Assembly: GCA_035041965.1 (NCBI GenBank)
Contig: JAPYMA010003031.1
Coordinates: forward strand, 48,017-112,016
From: Anisakis pegreffii
Lineage: Eukaryota > Nematoda > Chromadorea > Rhabditida > Anisakidae
Direction of reading: 5' to 3'
DNA: 64,000 bases
Below are positions 24,004 through 39,000 of this stretch, piece by piece. Both the position numbers and the translations under genes were made by a program. The notes beneath the pieces were generated by a model, which was not told where the DNA came from, did not search any database, and saw only the letters and a list, made by a program, of their open reading frames with translations. The first letter of the stretch is position 1; each line of letters opens with the position of its first letter.

Positions 24004-27000
24004 ATGGCTCTTCTGGATATGAATAATGTTGCACCACATCTTGAGCGAAACTCTATTATTTCGCTGCCTCAGTATAGAATTCATGAATCCGGCAAATATG
24101 CCGTATGTTTATTCTCGCTCAGTTCATTCCCTTACCAAATTTTCACTACTCAATTTGTCAGGTTCTAGTTCATGCGAGTTCACTACACACACTTCATGAT
24201 GGCCTGTAGTCATCGCCTAGGAACGGAATTTTTCTCAGGGAAGAACATAAGAGTAAAGCCGAAAATCCTGAGAATTTAGAAGGAAAGAAGGCGAATGTGT
24301 AATATGCTAACATATGAACTATCAAATGATAATCAGATGATTTCAACTATCAAACAAACAAATGAAACGATTCGACGGTCCGACGTTAGATGATTTATGA
24401 GCGAATAACACACAAATGCGCACACCGTAATGAGGTAAACCTCATTAAAGTGTGTGCATTTTTGTATTATTCTCATCAAAACTGGTATGATGATGATGAG
24501 TTGCAATGTTTTCAGCAATCGATAAGTGCATCTTGCAGGTGTACCTCATTAAGGTGTGTATAGACGCATACACATGGACAGTTGAACGACGTTATCGCGA
24601 ATTTGAGGCGTTCGATTTGAAGCGATTCGAGGATCGCAAAAAGTCGTTCTTACCACCGAAGAAACTTGTTGGCAACATGGTACACAAATTCAATCATTTT
24701 CTCAATAACATACAAATAGGTGTAAATCGCTTATTTGTTCGATCAAAGTCGGCGACCACAACACTGAAGAATGCTTAACCAGCATTCATTTCTGACGAAA
24801 AGATGTCATTTCTGATTGCATACATTCAATTTCTGCCGTATTTTAATCATTTCAAAATTTCAAGTGTTCCTCAAAAACCTCACGACGCATATTGTCAGAT
24901 GGCTAATATTGCTGTTTATCTGTTTTGAGGACCCCGAATTTCTGAATGAAAGACGTATTGAATTGGAAAAGTATATTCGAGCCGTAGTCGAACTAGATCT
25001 GTGGCTCCAGAAAAAGAGGAAGCGCTATTCTCTGCCAATGCTCATTGCACGTTTCCTCGATTTTCACGAATACGTAAGTTGATTTGAGGTCACGTCTCAG
25101 CACACTTAACAAAGCCATATCTTACGTGTAAATCAGTCATGAAGCATCATTTATTACGATGCAGAATTGCGTCATTTAATGTCATCTTATGCGATGCATT
25201 AACGCGAGATAGGACTCCACTGTCGCATCTGAAAAGACGTCGTCAATTTGATGTTGTTGGATGAGATACAACCATTTCATCATGTAAAATTGTTCGATTT
25301 AGAAGTTGTGAAACTCAGGGGGTCTCAGGGAACAAGTATGATCCTAAGTGCGTATTCAAGAGATCAGAAAATATCTGTCTACTTTTGTTAACATAACATG
25401 TGGCGGCCAGTTTGATGTGGGATTTTCATACGTTGATAATGATTCATGAAGCAGACAGGCGTTTTCAACAGCTGTTTGAATTAAGCTTTATTAGTACATC
25501 GACAAAAGCTGGATAATCACAATCAAAAGCAGTAATTCAATAGATAAACTGAACGTTTCATACACAAAACACATTCGTATCAATATAATACAAAAATGAA
25601 TCGATCAAATGTTTATAAACTCTCTCAAATTTCTAAGTATTCAACCGATGGAAATCATTTCAAACGCCAAACATCTCCATAAACTATCAATTTCCTTTCT
25701 GCAATGTCTCGGATTATTTTACGGAGATATACTTTCATATTTTCAACCGATATCATACATCATCCATGCATTCGAAGAAAATTTATCCCTTCGAAATTTC
25801 AACATCTTTCAAATCCTCCGATTATAAGCCAATCGAAAGTGGTTGCATTTTGAGAGCAGTTCTACATGAATTTTTCATCGATAACAAATTTCAATACGCA
25901 TGAAGCAAACAATAAACACAGAAAATAGTGTAAAGCATCGAAAGATCATGAAGTCGATTTAAAGAGGAAATTATTATGCATCTATACAAATTGAAAGTTA
26001 ATTGGTATGTTAGCAGTGGTCTCTACCTAAAATGTTTTCTTATTCTTTTCATGTTGCTCATTTGCTTGGTCGTTGCTTCGATAATTCTTGATTCCTAACT
26101 GTTCGCTCACTGAAATATTTCTCGGAAACATCATCCGATCAGTTTTCATTGAGTTTTGTGTCCAATGCATATTTTCTTCTGTCTATCAACGATTCGCGAA
26201 CACAAACATAGAATGATCAAATTTTCAAACATCATTCAATTTCTTATAAAGCAATTCTACATGAATGACCACAGTTTTAGTGAACTTCAAATGAAACTAA
26301 ATTGCCACTCGCGTCTACGGTTACTCATATACAAAAGCCCGGCTCACCATATACTGTTAAAGAATAGTTTGCATTGTTCTGAGTACTCACGAATACTCAG
26401 TTAGGTATTTTGAATGTGTGGAAGTTGGATTGTAAGATATTACACTGATAAAGGATTACGGAACAACAATATAGTATCGTATCTTTGTGAGAAATCCTTT
26501 TCGAATACGAATGGCCGTCAGGAAAAAAATCATTCATCGAACTTGATCATAGGAAATAGATATTAAGCTTCATCTTCAGTGTTCATTACGTGTGCTGTCA
26601 ACTCTCCGCGTGATCCCATCGCATTCCTCTTGTAACGCCAATACTGCAGTCGTGTCCAAACCTCTTTCACAGCCAAATAGATCATTGCCACATTCTTAAC
26701 CACAAAGATGCTAGCATCGTAGTGTTTGCCTTGTTGTGGAATTTCCAGTATTATGAACAAGTAGATGCGTATGCCCAAGTATGGCGCATTTACCTAAAAT
26801 TCAAAGTAAATGCAATGAATACTGATAGGAGTTTTCTTATCATTGTGTGAATTAACGTAACTTGTTTTGTTGTGTCGTCGGTGTGATGAATAAAATTGGA
26901 ACGTTTCGTTACTCTCTCGATTGGACTAGTCAAGAAATTAGAATGCAAAGACAGTGAATGAAGCTCTTACGAGAAGTACATAGAAGAGTGCCCAAATTTT

Positions 27001-30000
27001 GTCTGAAACAAGCGCAATGCGTGGTAGTCGTCCGAATCGAAGTCGCATTAAAGCGAACGTTGGCAGTATGAAGTTAACACCGCTCAATGATAAGATCACA
27101 ATATCCAGCCAGAACGGTAGTTGCCAATTGTCTTTCTGCAAAATACGTCCAGTCATTTAGGTTGAATAAAATAATAAGTTTTGTCGCTCGTATAAGGATG
27201 GTGAACGAGCGAACTAGAATATGGCAAACAGTATTGGATACAAAAACAAACTCTGATTTTAATCTTTCAATCTGAACGATGAGATTTTTTGTGAGATGTT
27301 TCCTGTCACTTTGATAGTACCGTACTGTCTTATTTGTCATTATATGTGAAAGTTTGCGATTAGCATAGAAATGACAGTGTACGAATTGTCATATCATATT
27401 GAATGCTAGCAACTATTTGAATGATTTCTGAAAAAAACGGCACAGGTCCGAATGGAAAACTCACTCACCAGAGATTGCCACAGAAGGTCTAGGAAGTAGA
27501 TGGTGTCGATGAGATCCAAGCAAACGACAGTGATCAGATAAACGATATACGTTTGTCGACTACTGAATACCGGAGTATAGTGATGTGATTCCAACAGAAA
27601 CAGAAAGATCAAGGCGCTCAGTGCTAAATTCAGGCGGAACAGATGATCATCGAAGATTTTGTCGTTATTATCCATTGGATTGGGTGGTAGCTGCAATATT
27701 ATAGCTTCTTTTTGAGTGAGCTCCACAATAATCACTACGGATTTATAGCTTCTATTACAAAATCATGTCGACACTCGTGTTGATCTCATCACTATTTAGA
27801 ATGTAAAACAGTGACATGAATTCATTTCTTGAATTCATTTGTATTCTCTTCTCATTTCCGATACTTTCCTGTCGCTAGCTGATTCGCAAGTGAACCCATC
27901 TGAACAATGATAATGCAACATAGGCGATAGTGATGAGTCGTCTACAGGATGATCAAGCCGAATGTTTCAGACAAAATAAAGTTGATTACTTAAATTGTTG
28001 AATTCATTCATGAATGGTCGGTACCTGATGATGGAAAAGACGGAAACACGCTGCGATTTTACCAACGAGAACGGCTGAATACGCGAACCATCCAACCCAT
28101 GCGTATTTCACTTTAGCATCTAAAACATGAACTAATTAGTCGGAAATCTGAAGTGTTGTAACGATGAATTTCATCCGTCTCTCAGTGGATGCGTGGATGA
28201 ATGTATGAAATGCATTGTGATAAGTTTGATGGTGATTTGGATGAGACGAAATTCCCGATGAATAGTCATTCGGTTATCAGCTTCAAAAAAACAAACAATA
28301 ATGTTATAATTTGCTTTAATGCGTGACGAAGTCTACCTTCAATGAAATCTTAGAGCTTGTTATATTACTGATAAGTGAGGAATAGTAATATGGTCTTATT
28401 GCCATCCAAATAGTCTGGAAAGAAGGAATTTTATGAAGTGTGCAGTTCCACGGTTGATCATTTGTCAACTTTCTGCAGATCTTCGAGAAATTCCTTCTCA
28501 TCAGTATCTCCACACTTGCAATCACTTGAAATTGGTATTGTTTTAGCCAATAAACAGGAATATTCACCTGCAGATGAAGCTTCTTCCATTTTCTCCTGAT
28601 TGTTTCGGACGGCAAGTACCAGTAACCATATGAGAATGATGATCACCAGCGAATCGACGCCTAGCCATGCGTACCAGATTTTGTCTTTCAGTACAGTCAA
28701 ATAGTAGAAATCAATTAAGCCCAATTGTAAAATCACCAATGCGATGCACACAACAAATGCAAATACGTCAAGGCAGCCGCGTATGAAAGGACCTGAAAAA
28801 CTGTTAACGTTTTGTGACGGATATGGCGGATATTTTTGATGTTCAACAAATTATTGTTCCAGTCGCACTTCACCATAAACGAGTATGAAGACATGAATTT
28901 CGAAAAACTTTCCCAGTCGATCGTCGTATACATTATATTTTGTTCATATCATGTGCGCATTGTAGTCTGAATGAGAGGAATTGCGAATAGAATTTCAAAA
29001 ATTTAACCTGGAACGACACCCATATTAGATGCGATTGGATAGTAGTTGCGTTTCGATGTGTCTTCGTTGATGCTTCGTGACAGATACGGCAATTCGTCGT
29101 CTGTAGATCCGCCGTAGAAATTGTCGTGTTTCACGAATTCGTCAGCCTGTTCCTCAACTACGTCTTCGGTCAGATGACGTCGTTCAGGATTGTCGTCGTA
29201 TTCTTCGTATGAATGATCTTCAAATTGATCAGTGATTAATGAGGTGCGCTGCAGAATATTTACATGGGTATCCAACAGAAGCATTATAGCTTGACGTGAA
29301 TGATGAAACAAATGTACAAAAAAATATGGAATACAACAAGGGCGATAAAGTACTTATTTATGAAATTATTTGAAATTGCATAGAATTGCTCCTCTTTGAG
29401 TGTTTTTGTCAATTGCAATCAGGTACAATAATCGGACTTTACATTGAGGATAGTGAATTGATGAGACTTTCAATTTTTTTGAGCAGTATCGAACATGATC
29501 ACACGATTACATTTTACTCCAAACTGATTGGTTCACGTATCAATCAGATCGTTGCTATGAGCCAGATGTGAGCGTAAACGAGTATAATAAAACAAATGAA
29601 AACGATGATTGAATGAATGCAAGAAGCGATCGTGTAGGAAGAGTTATTGGCACAAATGAATTGCTGACTGATAGTATATGTTGATGGGCTGATAGTTGCT
29701 TGATGGATAATAATGATAAAGACAGAGTTGATCTAATAATGATGACTTGTTTGTTGTTCGGTTTGTGGATGAATGGATGTCGGTCGATTCAGCTGTGTTC
29801 TAAGTACTTGTGCAGAGAAAAAATAACAAATTGAATGAATGCTGAAAGTTTTCGTTTTTCTGCTCCTTTTTTTTACTACTAGTGTACTCTTTTTCGATCG
29901 TTAATGCAACAAATCGAATCGAACCGAGTCCTGATTTGGACACCATTTGTGATTGAAACAGGCTAATTTTCATTGGCAAACACATGCTTCACTAAAGCCA

Positions 30001-33000
30001 ATTGCCATACACAGTTGCTACTTGTCGTCACTAGTTCAGAGTCAATATTGGCGATACAGCTAGCTAGTGGGCAAACTAAAGAGTTGTTGAATTGAAAATT
30101 AAAAGGACATCAGCGGCGGCTATCAACCGTTAGCCAGTGAGGGGTTTTGAACTAAACCAAACAACCGTCAGTAGTGGAATGAGTGAATCCGCAACTAGAT
30201 TAAAGCCAAAATCGATAAATTATATGGATGTTAAAAAATCCGCGAAGAATATGGACGACATTCAGATGTTTTGCTCGAATGGGAAAGCCTAGCAAAAGGT
30301 GTACGTACGTAAACAATAATATAAATGATTCGTTTCCGAGAGTGATAATGAAGCAACATATAATGCACAAAAGCACAGAAACAATACGAATAGTAATTAC
30401 ACGTGAGAGCTTTAGGGGCAATTATTGAAGAGCGGTATTACTTGAGAGATCATATTGGGCACTCTGTGAGCTTTAGTAATCAACCGAACAGAATAGAACA
30501 GAACAGGACAACATCGGATGTGTGTATGTGTGCTGTGTTTGTGACCCCCTAACTCTGCGCATAGAACGATAGGGACGAAAGAGGATTGAATTGTAACGCA
30601 ACAGCATTACCGGGTGAGGATGCTTTGACGAACGGACGTAGTGCGCTGAGTATTGCACGTTGGTTTCGATTGTAATTAATTCTAGTCACACATATATGTG
30701 CAATACAGATGGACAAGTACTGGGCTTGGGTCAGCCGCTCGCTAAGGTCAATCGATCTTATTAACGAATGCATATAATAGGACATGATCGTTAATTATAT
30801 ATAACTACATGCATATATCAATTCTGTTGTATTCATAACAGTGATTAAGTGTATTTTGTCGAATTGCATGAAATTTCTGATTTGATTTTACATTTATCAG
30901 TAGGTTTTTTGGGGCTTCCAAAAGGAATATGAATGCTGGCAAAAGGCCTCTTCAGTTCTGCTTGAAAAAGTAGAAAATGCACAAAGATTGCTTCGAATGA
31001 AAAAGCAAATGATGGAATGTGTGGAAATATTTCGAATTTAGATAAAGAATAAAAGACTCGCATTGACTGAAATGAGATAGCTGATGAAAGTGTTCACTTG
31101 GGTCGGTTTTTTAGCCATTAAATATCCAGGCACGTATTTAGTTTGTAAGCTGATGCGGACAATCGTAAACCGACTAGATGAATAAGGGACGAAGAAAAAA
31201 ACAATAAACTGAAGACCACAAATCATAAGCAATAGATTTTAGTAGTGCTGCGGAGCGCTATTGTTATCAAGCAGCTCTAATAATTATATATTCCTTTCGT
31301 GGAAGCCGTAATCAATATAAATCCACATCACGGGCATTGTTATTACGATTGTTGTGGTAAAGAGATGAATTTTTAATGGAAACGCAAATATTGTTGGGCA
31401 CTAGAATTGATGATGATATAGATGATAGATTATCGTTGCGCATAGATAGCGAGCGATAAATAAGATTTAATGGCAGTAATCTGATTTGATCACCGCTAAG
31501 TTTACATTGAGAGAGAGTTGTCGAGTAGCGTTTGAAGATGTGAGCTGACTACCGGATATTGTTCGGCTCAATGTTTGTGCAAACAAATAGAGACACTGTG
31601 TAATAGTTATTGAACGACAGGTTTACTATAAAAGTGAATGCCGCAAAAAAAACTACCGTAATTACTCAGACGCATACCCTTTTTAGAGCACATTTTTTTG
31701 GTTGCTTTTCTCTTTGAGACAATCGGTCTTAACGCATATGTAATCCACTCATTTGTTAACCATTCAAATTATCAATAATGAACTTAGTATAACTTCATGT
31801 CATGTTTTCTATCGATTACCGGCTCTCCGGGATTACTTTATTGAATTTTTTGCTCTCATCTCGTTTTTTGTTTTCTTTTTTTCTTACTAGCCCATGACGC
31901 TTATAATATTGATTCATTCAGTCTCTTGAATCTTCTCTTCCGCGTTATGATTAGATCGCATCTAGTTGACTGGCTGGCTATTTCCTCCTTTAAATTACCA
32001 GTCTGAAAGTGCTTGAAGTATTCATCGTAGAATAAATAGGCTCTTTAGGCTATCAAATTTCAATTTCCTAAGAAAGTGAAGCGATTTTCTCTGGCGAATT
32101 TATTTTCGGTGAGAGTTGTAAGAAAGGGTACTCAAATGAGAATTTCCAAATATAGATATAATTTAGCAGATTTATCGAATATAAGAGCGTAGCAAGTAGC
32201 AATAACGATAGATTGCGCTATTCATAAAGCATTCTTTTGAAAACAATTTTGCCCCGTTAAGAATGCTCTTTGCAAAATGGATTAGAGGCAGACGTAATCC
32301 GCAAAAGCCTCTCCTCTCGGCTTCTCGTTTCGTACTAAATTCACGACAAATCGAATGTATTACTGTTGAGCAAGTTTGTATGCATGAATGCACGTCGAAT
32401 GTACACAATCCCTTATTTCGTTGATTCACTCAACTATATTGAATATTCTACACTAATAGATAATAAGCAACCGAGTATTAATTTTGAGGTGGAAATTTTG
32501 CATTCTTAAATAATATAGTTTGCAATGAAAGTTTACTCATTGCTTGAAGAGTGCTGCTTGATTGGAGCTTTAAATATAGGAAGCTTATATTTTCGCTCTA
32601 AGCTCCCTGAGAAATTTTTATAAAAATAGTGTTTGGTTGTTTTGACGCACTAAATGTACTGTCGATGGTGTTTCATGCATCATCGAGTTTTATACTCTTC
32701 CGAATATTGCTCGATTTGAAAGCAGCATTCAATGAATGGATAACTTTATAGTTTATGACATTCGATGAGAACATGTTCGGATGCCTCACGTAATATGACC
32801 ATCAATGAGCGCAGATGAGTGACGAGTTTGACATGATCTATAACAGCTATCTGACAATGAACGTATTACATTCGGAATGAAAGGAGAAATTCATCCGATG
32901 CAGCACCTACTTCAATAAAAGCGTTTTTGCACTCAGTGTCACCTTTCTGTCGTAGATCTCTTACTGACATTTTTGTTGATATAGATAATACTTCTCATAT

Positions 33001-36000
33001 CTTCTTCAAAAAGTATAAACTCAAAGCACTGCTTACTATGTCATACAGCGAATGGTTTAAAACGTGACAGAAACGAACTGAGCAACAAAATATTGTTCAT
33101 TAATATGTAGGAATAAGATAAGCCGTATTAAAAGGCCAATAATGAAACACTTTGGTTTGAGGAGCATTACGTTAAATGGAATGGGAAAAGAGTGAAGCAA
33201 TGCTTAAAGCAATATTTGGATTCTTAATTGATGTTCATCCGTTGCAGTGATGTCCTCACATTTGATTTCGTCTTATCGAATGTGTGGCGATGAAAATATT
33301 GCGATTAGTTTCCCTTGTTGAGCACTGCAATAGAATGAATGGTGTGGCATATTCGCACACGCATGAGGCGATGTGAGTTGAACTAAAGCTGTCAACTTGC
33401 ATATTGGCTACGGAATTTCGATCTTGCTCAGTGCATCGAATGCGAAATATCCGGTTCGAGTAGCCGTTGAAGTAGAGTGATAATTATTGACAGTAGCCAT
33501 ACGAAGTACAGTAGATATTAGACTGGGCTGTGAGCACCTATTACGAGTCGAGCTTTTTGCATGAAGCCATGATAGCTTGTGAATGTCAGTGTGGATGTGC
33601 TTGCATGCACAGATGGATAGTGAATATTATAGTCGGTGTAAAACACTGAAAATTATCCGCTAAGGATGATTGATTGCTTGTTGACTGTGAATGAATGTGC
33701 ACAGTTTTCATTTAGTCACAATCAGTCAAAAGTTCGACAGTATGGAATGGATGTTGCAGATGTGTTTATCAACTGTTGAAAAGATCGAATTAAGGAATGA
33801 ATATAGTCGCGAATTGAGGTGTGAAAAGAGAAGAGTGCTTGATTTCATGTTGTGTTATCGTTCGTAGAATATCTGCTAGGGAAGAGTTCGTCATGAGCAC
33901 TTCAGTAATCACTGATCTTGCATCGTATGCATGCGCGCGCATCCGTATGAGCATATGAAATTAAGCGAGCACAGAGCAATGAGTTTGTGTGCATTTCTAC
34001 GAGATATTAGATATTATACTTTGCGGATACGGTTGGTTATGTGAGCATAAATCCTAATAAACATATATTGCCTGATGTAATTTGAGTAGTGGTGGCCTTT
34101 CAGGCGTAGGATTCGATTCCATTCGATTCGATCGACATATATGTAAGCGTATTGCCAGGACATGTAGGGATAAGAATGTAGAGAACGAATGAGAGAGGCA
34201 AAATGAAGAATGAAAATAATCTAAAGTAAGTTAGTTAATAATGTTTCACATTAGCTCGTTGAATGCTCTTATTTCATGTTTGAATAGAACAGCATTTGAT
34301 CGCAGTAGGTACATCTAATGAATCGACGTCACTCGAATCAATTTAATAACAGATCGAATGAAATGCTTCTTATAGGTTATTTTAGTGTTGGCATAGCACT
34401 AAGCAAATAGATGAGTATCAATTTGAAGCGATTCTTATGAATATTTGATGTTGGCATAAGTCAAGATATACAATTTTTGTTTTTATAATAGTGATAATAT
34501 GATAACTTGTAGTTGCGGGATATCATTAATTTGTATTTCTTCTGTTTACCAAACCTCATTTAACTATCCCGGTATCTCTAGCGTATGGTATGCAACAGTA
34601 TAAGCACGAACATGTGCGCCTAACCCAGATGGTTGATCTCATTTTGGCAACGTACAGCGATTTGATAGATACTTTGAACCTGAGCAGACAATATCACGAT
34701 TCATTTACTTAAGTTAGGAATAGTCGAATCACTTCAATATAGCATCTCAATGAATTCATCAAGCAAAATCTACATTTATTATTAGAGTATTATAATAACG
34801 AAGCTGAAGGGTATCAGTAACTTATCCAGTGGAAAACCGGTTAATTCATTAGTTGATCAATAGTAATAGCCTCGTTAATATTCCCTCCTCGAAGATGCTA
34901 CTCTCAGATCTTCTCTAATATAAATTATTTACCCGCTGCTCTATTCACACATTCTCTTTTGATCGTTTTTTGAACGCCTCTGAAACAAAGCATTTGCCTC
35001 ATCAACTAGAGGTGCAATCAATCCTTCGGTGACATATTCATTCATTATAGAGGATTTTTTCTATAAGCAATACTATTGTCCTAGTAGTTATACAATACGT
35101 TAGAGCAGTATTGACGAATGAGGCTGATTCTTGCCAATTACGTTTTTAATAACATTCATTTGATGTAAGGTCGCGATTGCGACGAGCTGCAGTGCGATCT
35201 TTCATTTTGCAAACATCGAACGGGGTCCAGCTTGAATCGTATGTTATGGTTCATATGTTATGGTTATATTTCAGCAAGCATGTTCGATGCGCTTTTGCAA
35301 GGTTTTGCATTGCACATGAATGCTTTATGGGAAAGCTGACAGCTGTGGAACATATTTTAACTAATTTGAGTATACGTCTCATCAAACAATGCTCGTTCAT
35401 GGTCATTGCGCTTAAATAAAACACATATTCAGCTCTGATGTATGATATCATTATTACACGATGAAACACTTAAGTACAGTACGATTCACGCAATTTAGAC
35501 AGTATGATGATAGTCATGAAGCGTTTCGAATATCACCTTTGCAAAGGTCACTTCGACCAAAGTTTATGCCACCTTCTATAACAATAGTGATAGATGGTAT
35601 TACGGAACATAATGAAAGCATAAATTTGTTTCATTCGGTGATTTTTCGCTAAACAATAACGATAGCAGAGTGCTTAAAAGCAGTAAAAAGAAATAAAAGT
35701 GACATTGATGGGCGAAAAAATTGCTTTTATTTGTATGCAATAGACATTATTCGAAATTGTATCGTGATTGTTATCAAAATAAGCGACGAAGCGACATTAT
35801 TACTATTTTGAAACGTAATGAATGCAGTGATGGCGTAGTTGAAGCGTTCATTAATTGTGAATTGCTTTAAATGATGAAGAGACGAGATTGAAATGGAATA
35901 ATCAAATCGATCGAACGAAGCCGTGTGAGAATGAGTTACTGAAGTATATTGAGAATATTACTATAGGTTTCGATCAAAGGAAGTTTTAACATATGGAACA

Positions 36001-39000
36001 TCGAATGCTTATCTATACGCATATGTTGTTAGCATGTTGTTGTTCGCAATTATCATCAGAGCAGCAATAGTTTGCTGGATTTTATCGAAGGCGCACGCTT
36101 TAGAAAGTGAATGAATGAACGGAAGAACACATAAGAGTAAGTTCAACAGCGTTCGTGCGAGGTAATTGCGATTACCATGGCATCGAAACGTATGTTGTTC
36201 GTTGTGTTGTTGAGTAAAATGGCTATACGAAACCAGAAAGAGGAGAAGGTAATATCAATAGGCGATTAACGCGCTCAGCAGTAATAGGATGATGGTGTTT
36301 CATTCGTTGAATACTTCTCGTAGCCGTCGATTGAACTAGTGAAAGTATTTCAGTGAGCAGAAATGATCGACGTTGAAAGAGGAAGGAAGGAGTGTTCATT
36401 GAAGTTAATGTCACTGCTGAGGAGAGTTGCACAAGGAGTTGTACCGCTTGAACTGAAAAGGTGTCTATGCGACCCATCGCTCATCGCTGGCAAGAGTCGT
36501 CGGTCGTTTGTGTTGTCTTCGAGTCCTTACGTTGCTCACTTGGACTGTTTCGATGTTGACAACACATTAATGGTGTTGTATACAGCAAATATGCTTATTA
36601 GTTTCTCAATACATCCTCAAATAGCATTGATGTGCATAAATTAAAAATACAAATAGACGCGTATAATTTGATAGGGGTTTGCAAGCAGGATACATACGTA
36701 TCCGCTTCTCCATAGTCTTCTGTTAGCTGCAAAATGGATGAATCTATTTATCGTTTTCAAATGAGTGCTGGTGGGTCTGGCAACCAGACGAGACATATAG
36801 ATAGATAGAAATGGGTAAACAAATTAGAGCCATGTCAAGAGAGGGGAGGGAACACGATGCAAGGGGCGATGATGATGAAGGAGCGCTGGGAATTGTTGCT
36901 GTCGTTGTTTATTACGTGATCGCCATCGTAATGACAACAAAAACAAAACCAACAATCATATAAGCAAAAGACTGCAACGTCTGTGGTGTAATTGATTTTG
37001 AAGAACGTCAGCATGATAATGAGTTGTACTGTTAACTTCAAAAATGCATTGGTTTACGATGACTGATGATAAGAATTCGACGCTTTCGTAGGTTGGTTTA
37101 AATATGAGGATGATACTTGTAATGAGTATCAGTTACATTCAGTCAGTAATTTTGCTCGCAGATACAACAAGTTGGAGATCTGCAATGATGAAGGATTTCT
37201 TGCTTGAAGTCTGATGACTTCGACATGACAGTATCGTGACCATGAGTGAGGGCCATACTATTTTTGCAAGATTGTTGGCGAAATGGTTGAACGATTGTTG
37301 ATTATGTACAACTGTCTCATCGTATTTTTGAGTGCACCTTCGAGTGGTTGGTTCGTGTTCAGATTGCAGTGGTGCTCTTCCGGTCGTGTTCGTTTCTCTA
37401 TTCACAAATCTTATTTGAATAATTCCACTACTGGATTATCTTATTGTTAATACGTACCGCATTTGACCAGTGTCACGAAAGGTATTTGCAATCAGCATTG
37501 TGATGATGCACATGAATAATAGCAATTGCTAGTTGTATTGTGTCAGTAAATAATAACACACTTTAAAGTTGTCCGTTGGATGTGAGTGAGTGCTTAAGGT
37601 GAAGGTCGTTTGAATGATTTGTTTGATGGATTGATTGATGAGCAAATTAAACGCTGATATTCACAAAATAATACCGCTCTTGAGTCATGTTCCAGATTTA
37701 GTGCTTATGATATATGAGAATTTTCACATGTTTGCCTATGAATCCAGTGAATATCAGGCAAATAAATCATCGTGAGTGTATGACTGAATAACTTACAGAG
37801 TGGATTTTTCATGGGCAAACGTAACTCTCAGCGAACACATTCTAGTAATTCCACGGATTCAGCAAGTATTGATTCAACAATGAAAAAATCTCAACCAGAT
37901 TTATTCACGGTTGATTTCTTGCAAAATCTAATGCATCTCTTCCAGAAAAAAAAAGAGCAGAAATTTAAGAATTCATGTGGAAACCTTTCATTCTGCCACT
38001 GTTAAATTTATGCTTTGAAGCACTGAATGTGTGAAGAAATACTGAAATTTAGTTGTAATATTGTAAAATAGCGATCTGGTGATAACTCAAAGCGTTTAAT
38101 TTCTTGTAGTGCTCAAGTAGAAGCCAAATCATAGCCTGGCTCAGGCTCGCAACATCTAAGATATTGATACAGCACTCAGTTCTGAGCACAACTTTTCTTG
38201 CCGTTCGTGGAGGAAAGTTTCGCTTGAAACCGAGTGCTGTATCAATGTCCTTAATGTAGTGTGGTTGCTTAATGTGGGATTAAAATTGACGTAATCGGCA
38301 AACATGCGAGCAGTTCTCACGACACAGTGTGACAATAAAACAAGCATTGGTGCGTGCAAAAACAGTGGATTTGAAAAGTTGTAATAAATTGTTGCATTTA
38401 TGTTTAACGCTGAACGAATCGTCGTCGTCGTCGTTGTATTTGTTCTAGTCTCGTATTTTGCACAAACGGATATCGACCGACTTTCGTAAGCAAGCAAACA
38501 CGCACATCCGCCGCCGCACTTTCAAAAGAAGTCACTCACACAAATGCGCAAACGACCAAAATCACTTCCGGACATGTTGAGGCACAAAACCCTTAGGCTA
38601 TATGACAATAGAGTAGTTGATGTGATGTTCAAGTGTTGCTGCTGCTGATGCTGATGCTATTTGCTGTTTCATCCATTACCCTTAGCTAACACAGTCGTCG
38701 TCGTGCTTACACGACTTATTATATAAATAAAAAGGAAAAGCTTTGCATGAAAGAAGTACAATGAAATTATCTCATATCATTTTACTGTGATGGTTCATTC
38801 GAATTCTGCACACATTCCCATAAAATTATGTTATAAAAATGATCTGCTAGAAAAAGTTGTTCACAATAGAGGCACAATGAGAAATGGATTTGTTGTGGAA
38901 TTTCTCTTTAAATGGAAACAGACGAATGAATGAATGATTGAATGAATGTTGCATTGAATTCGTCCAGTTTTGTTAGCAATAGTTTTATTTTTATTTTTTT

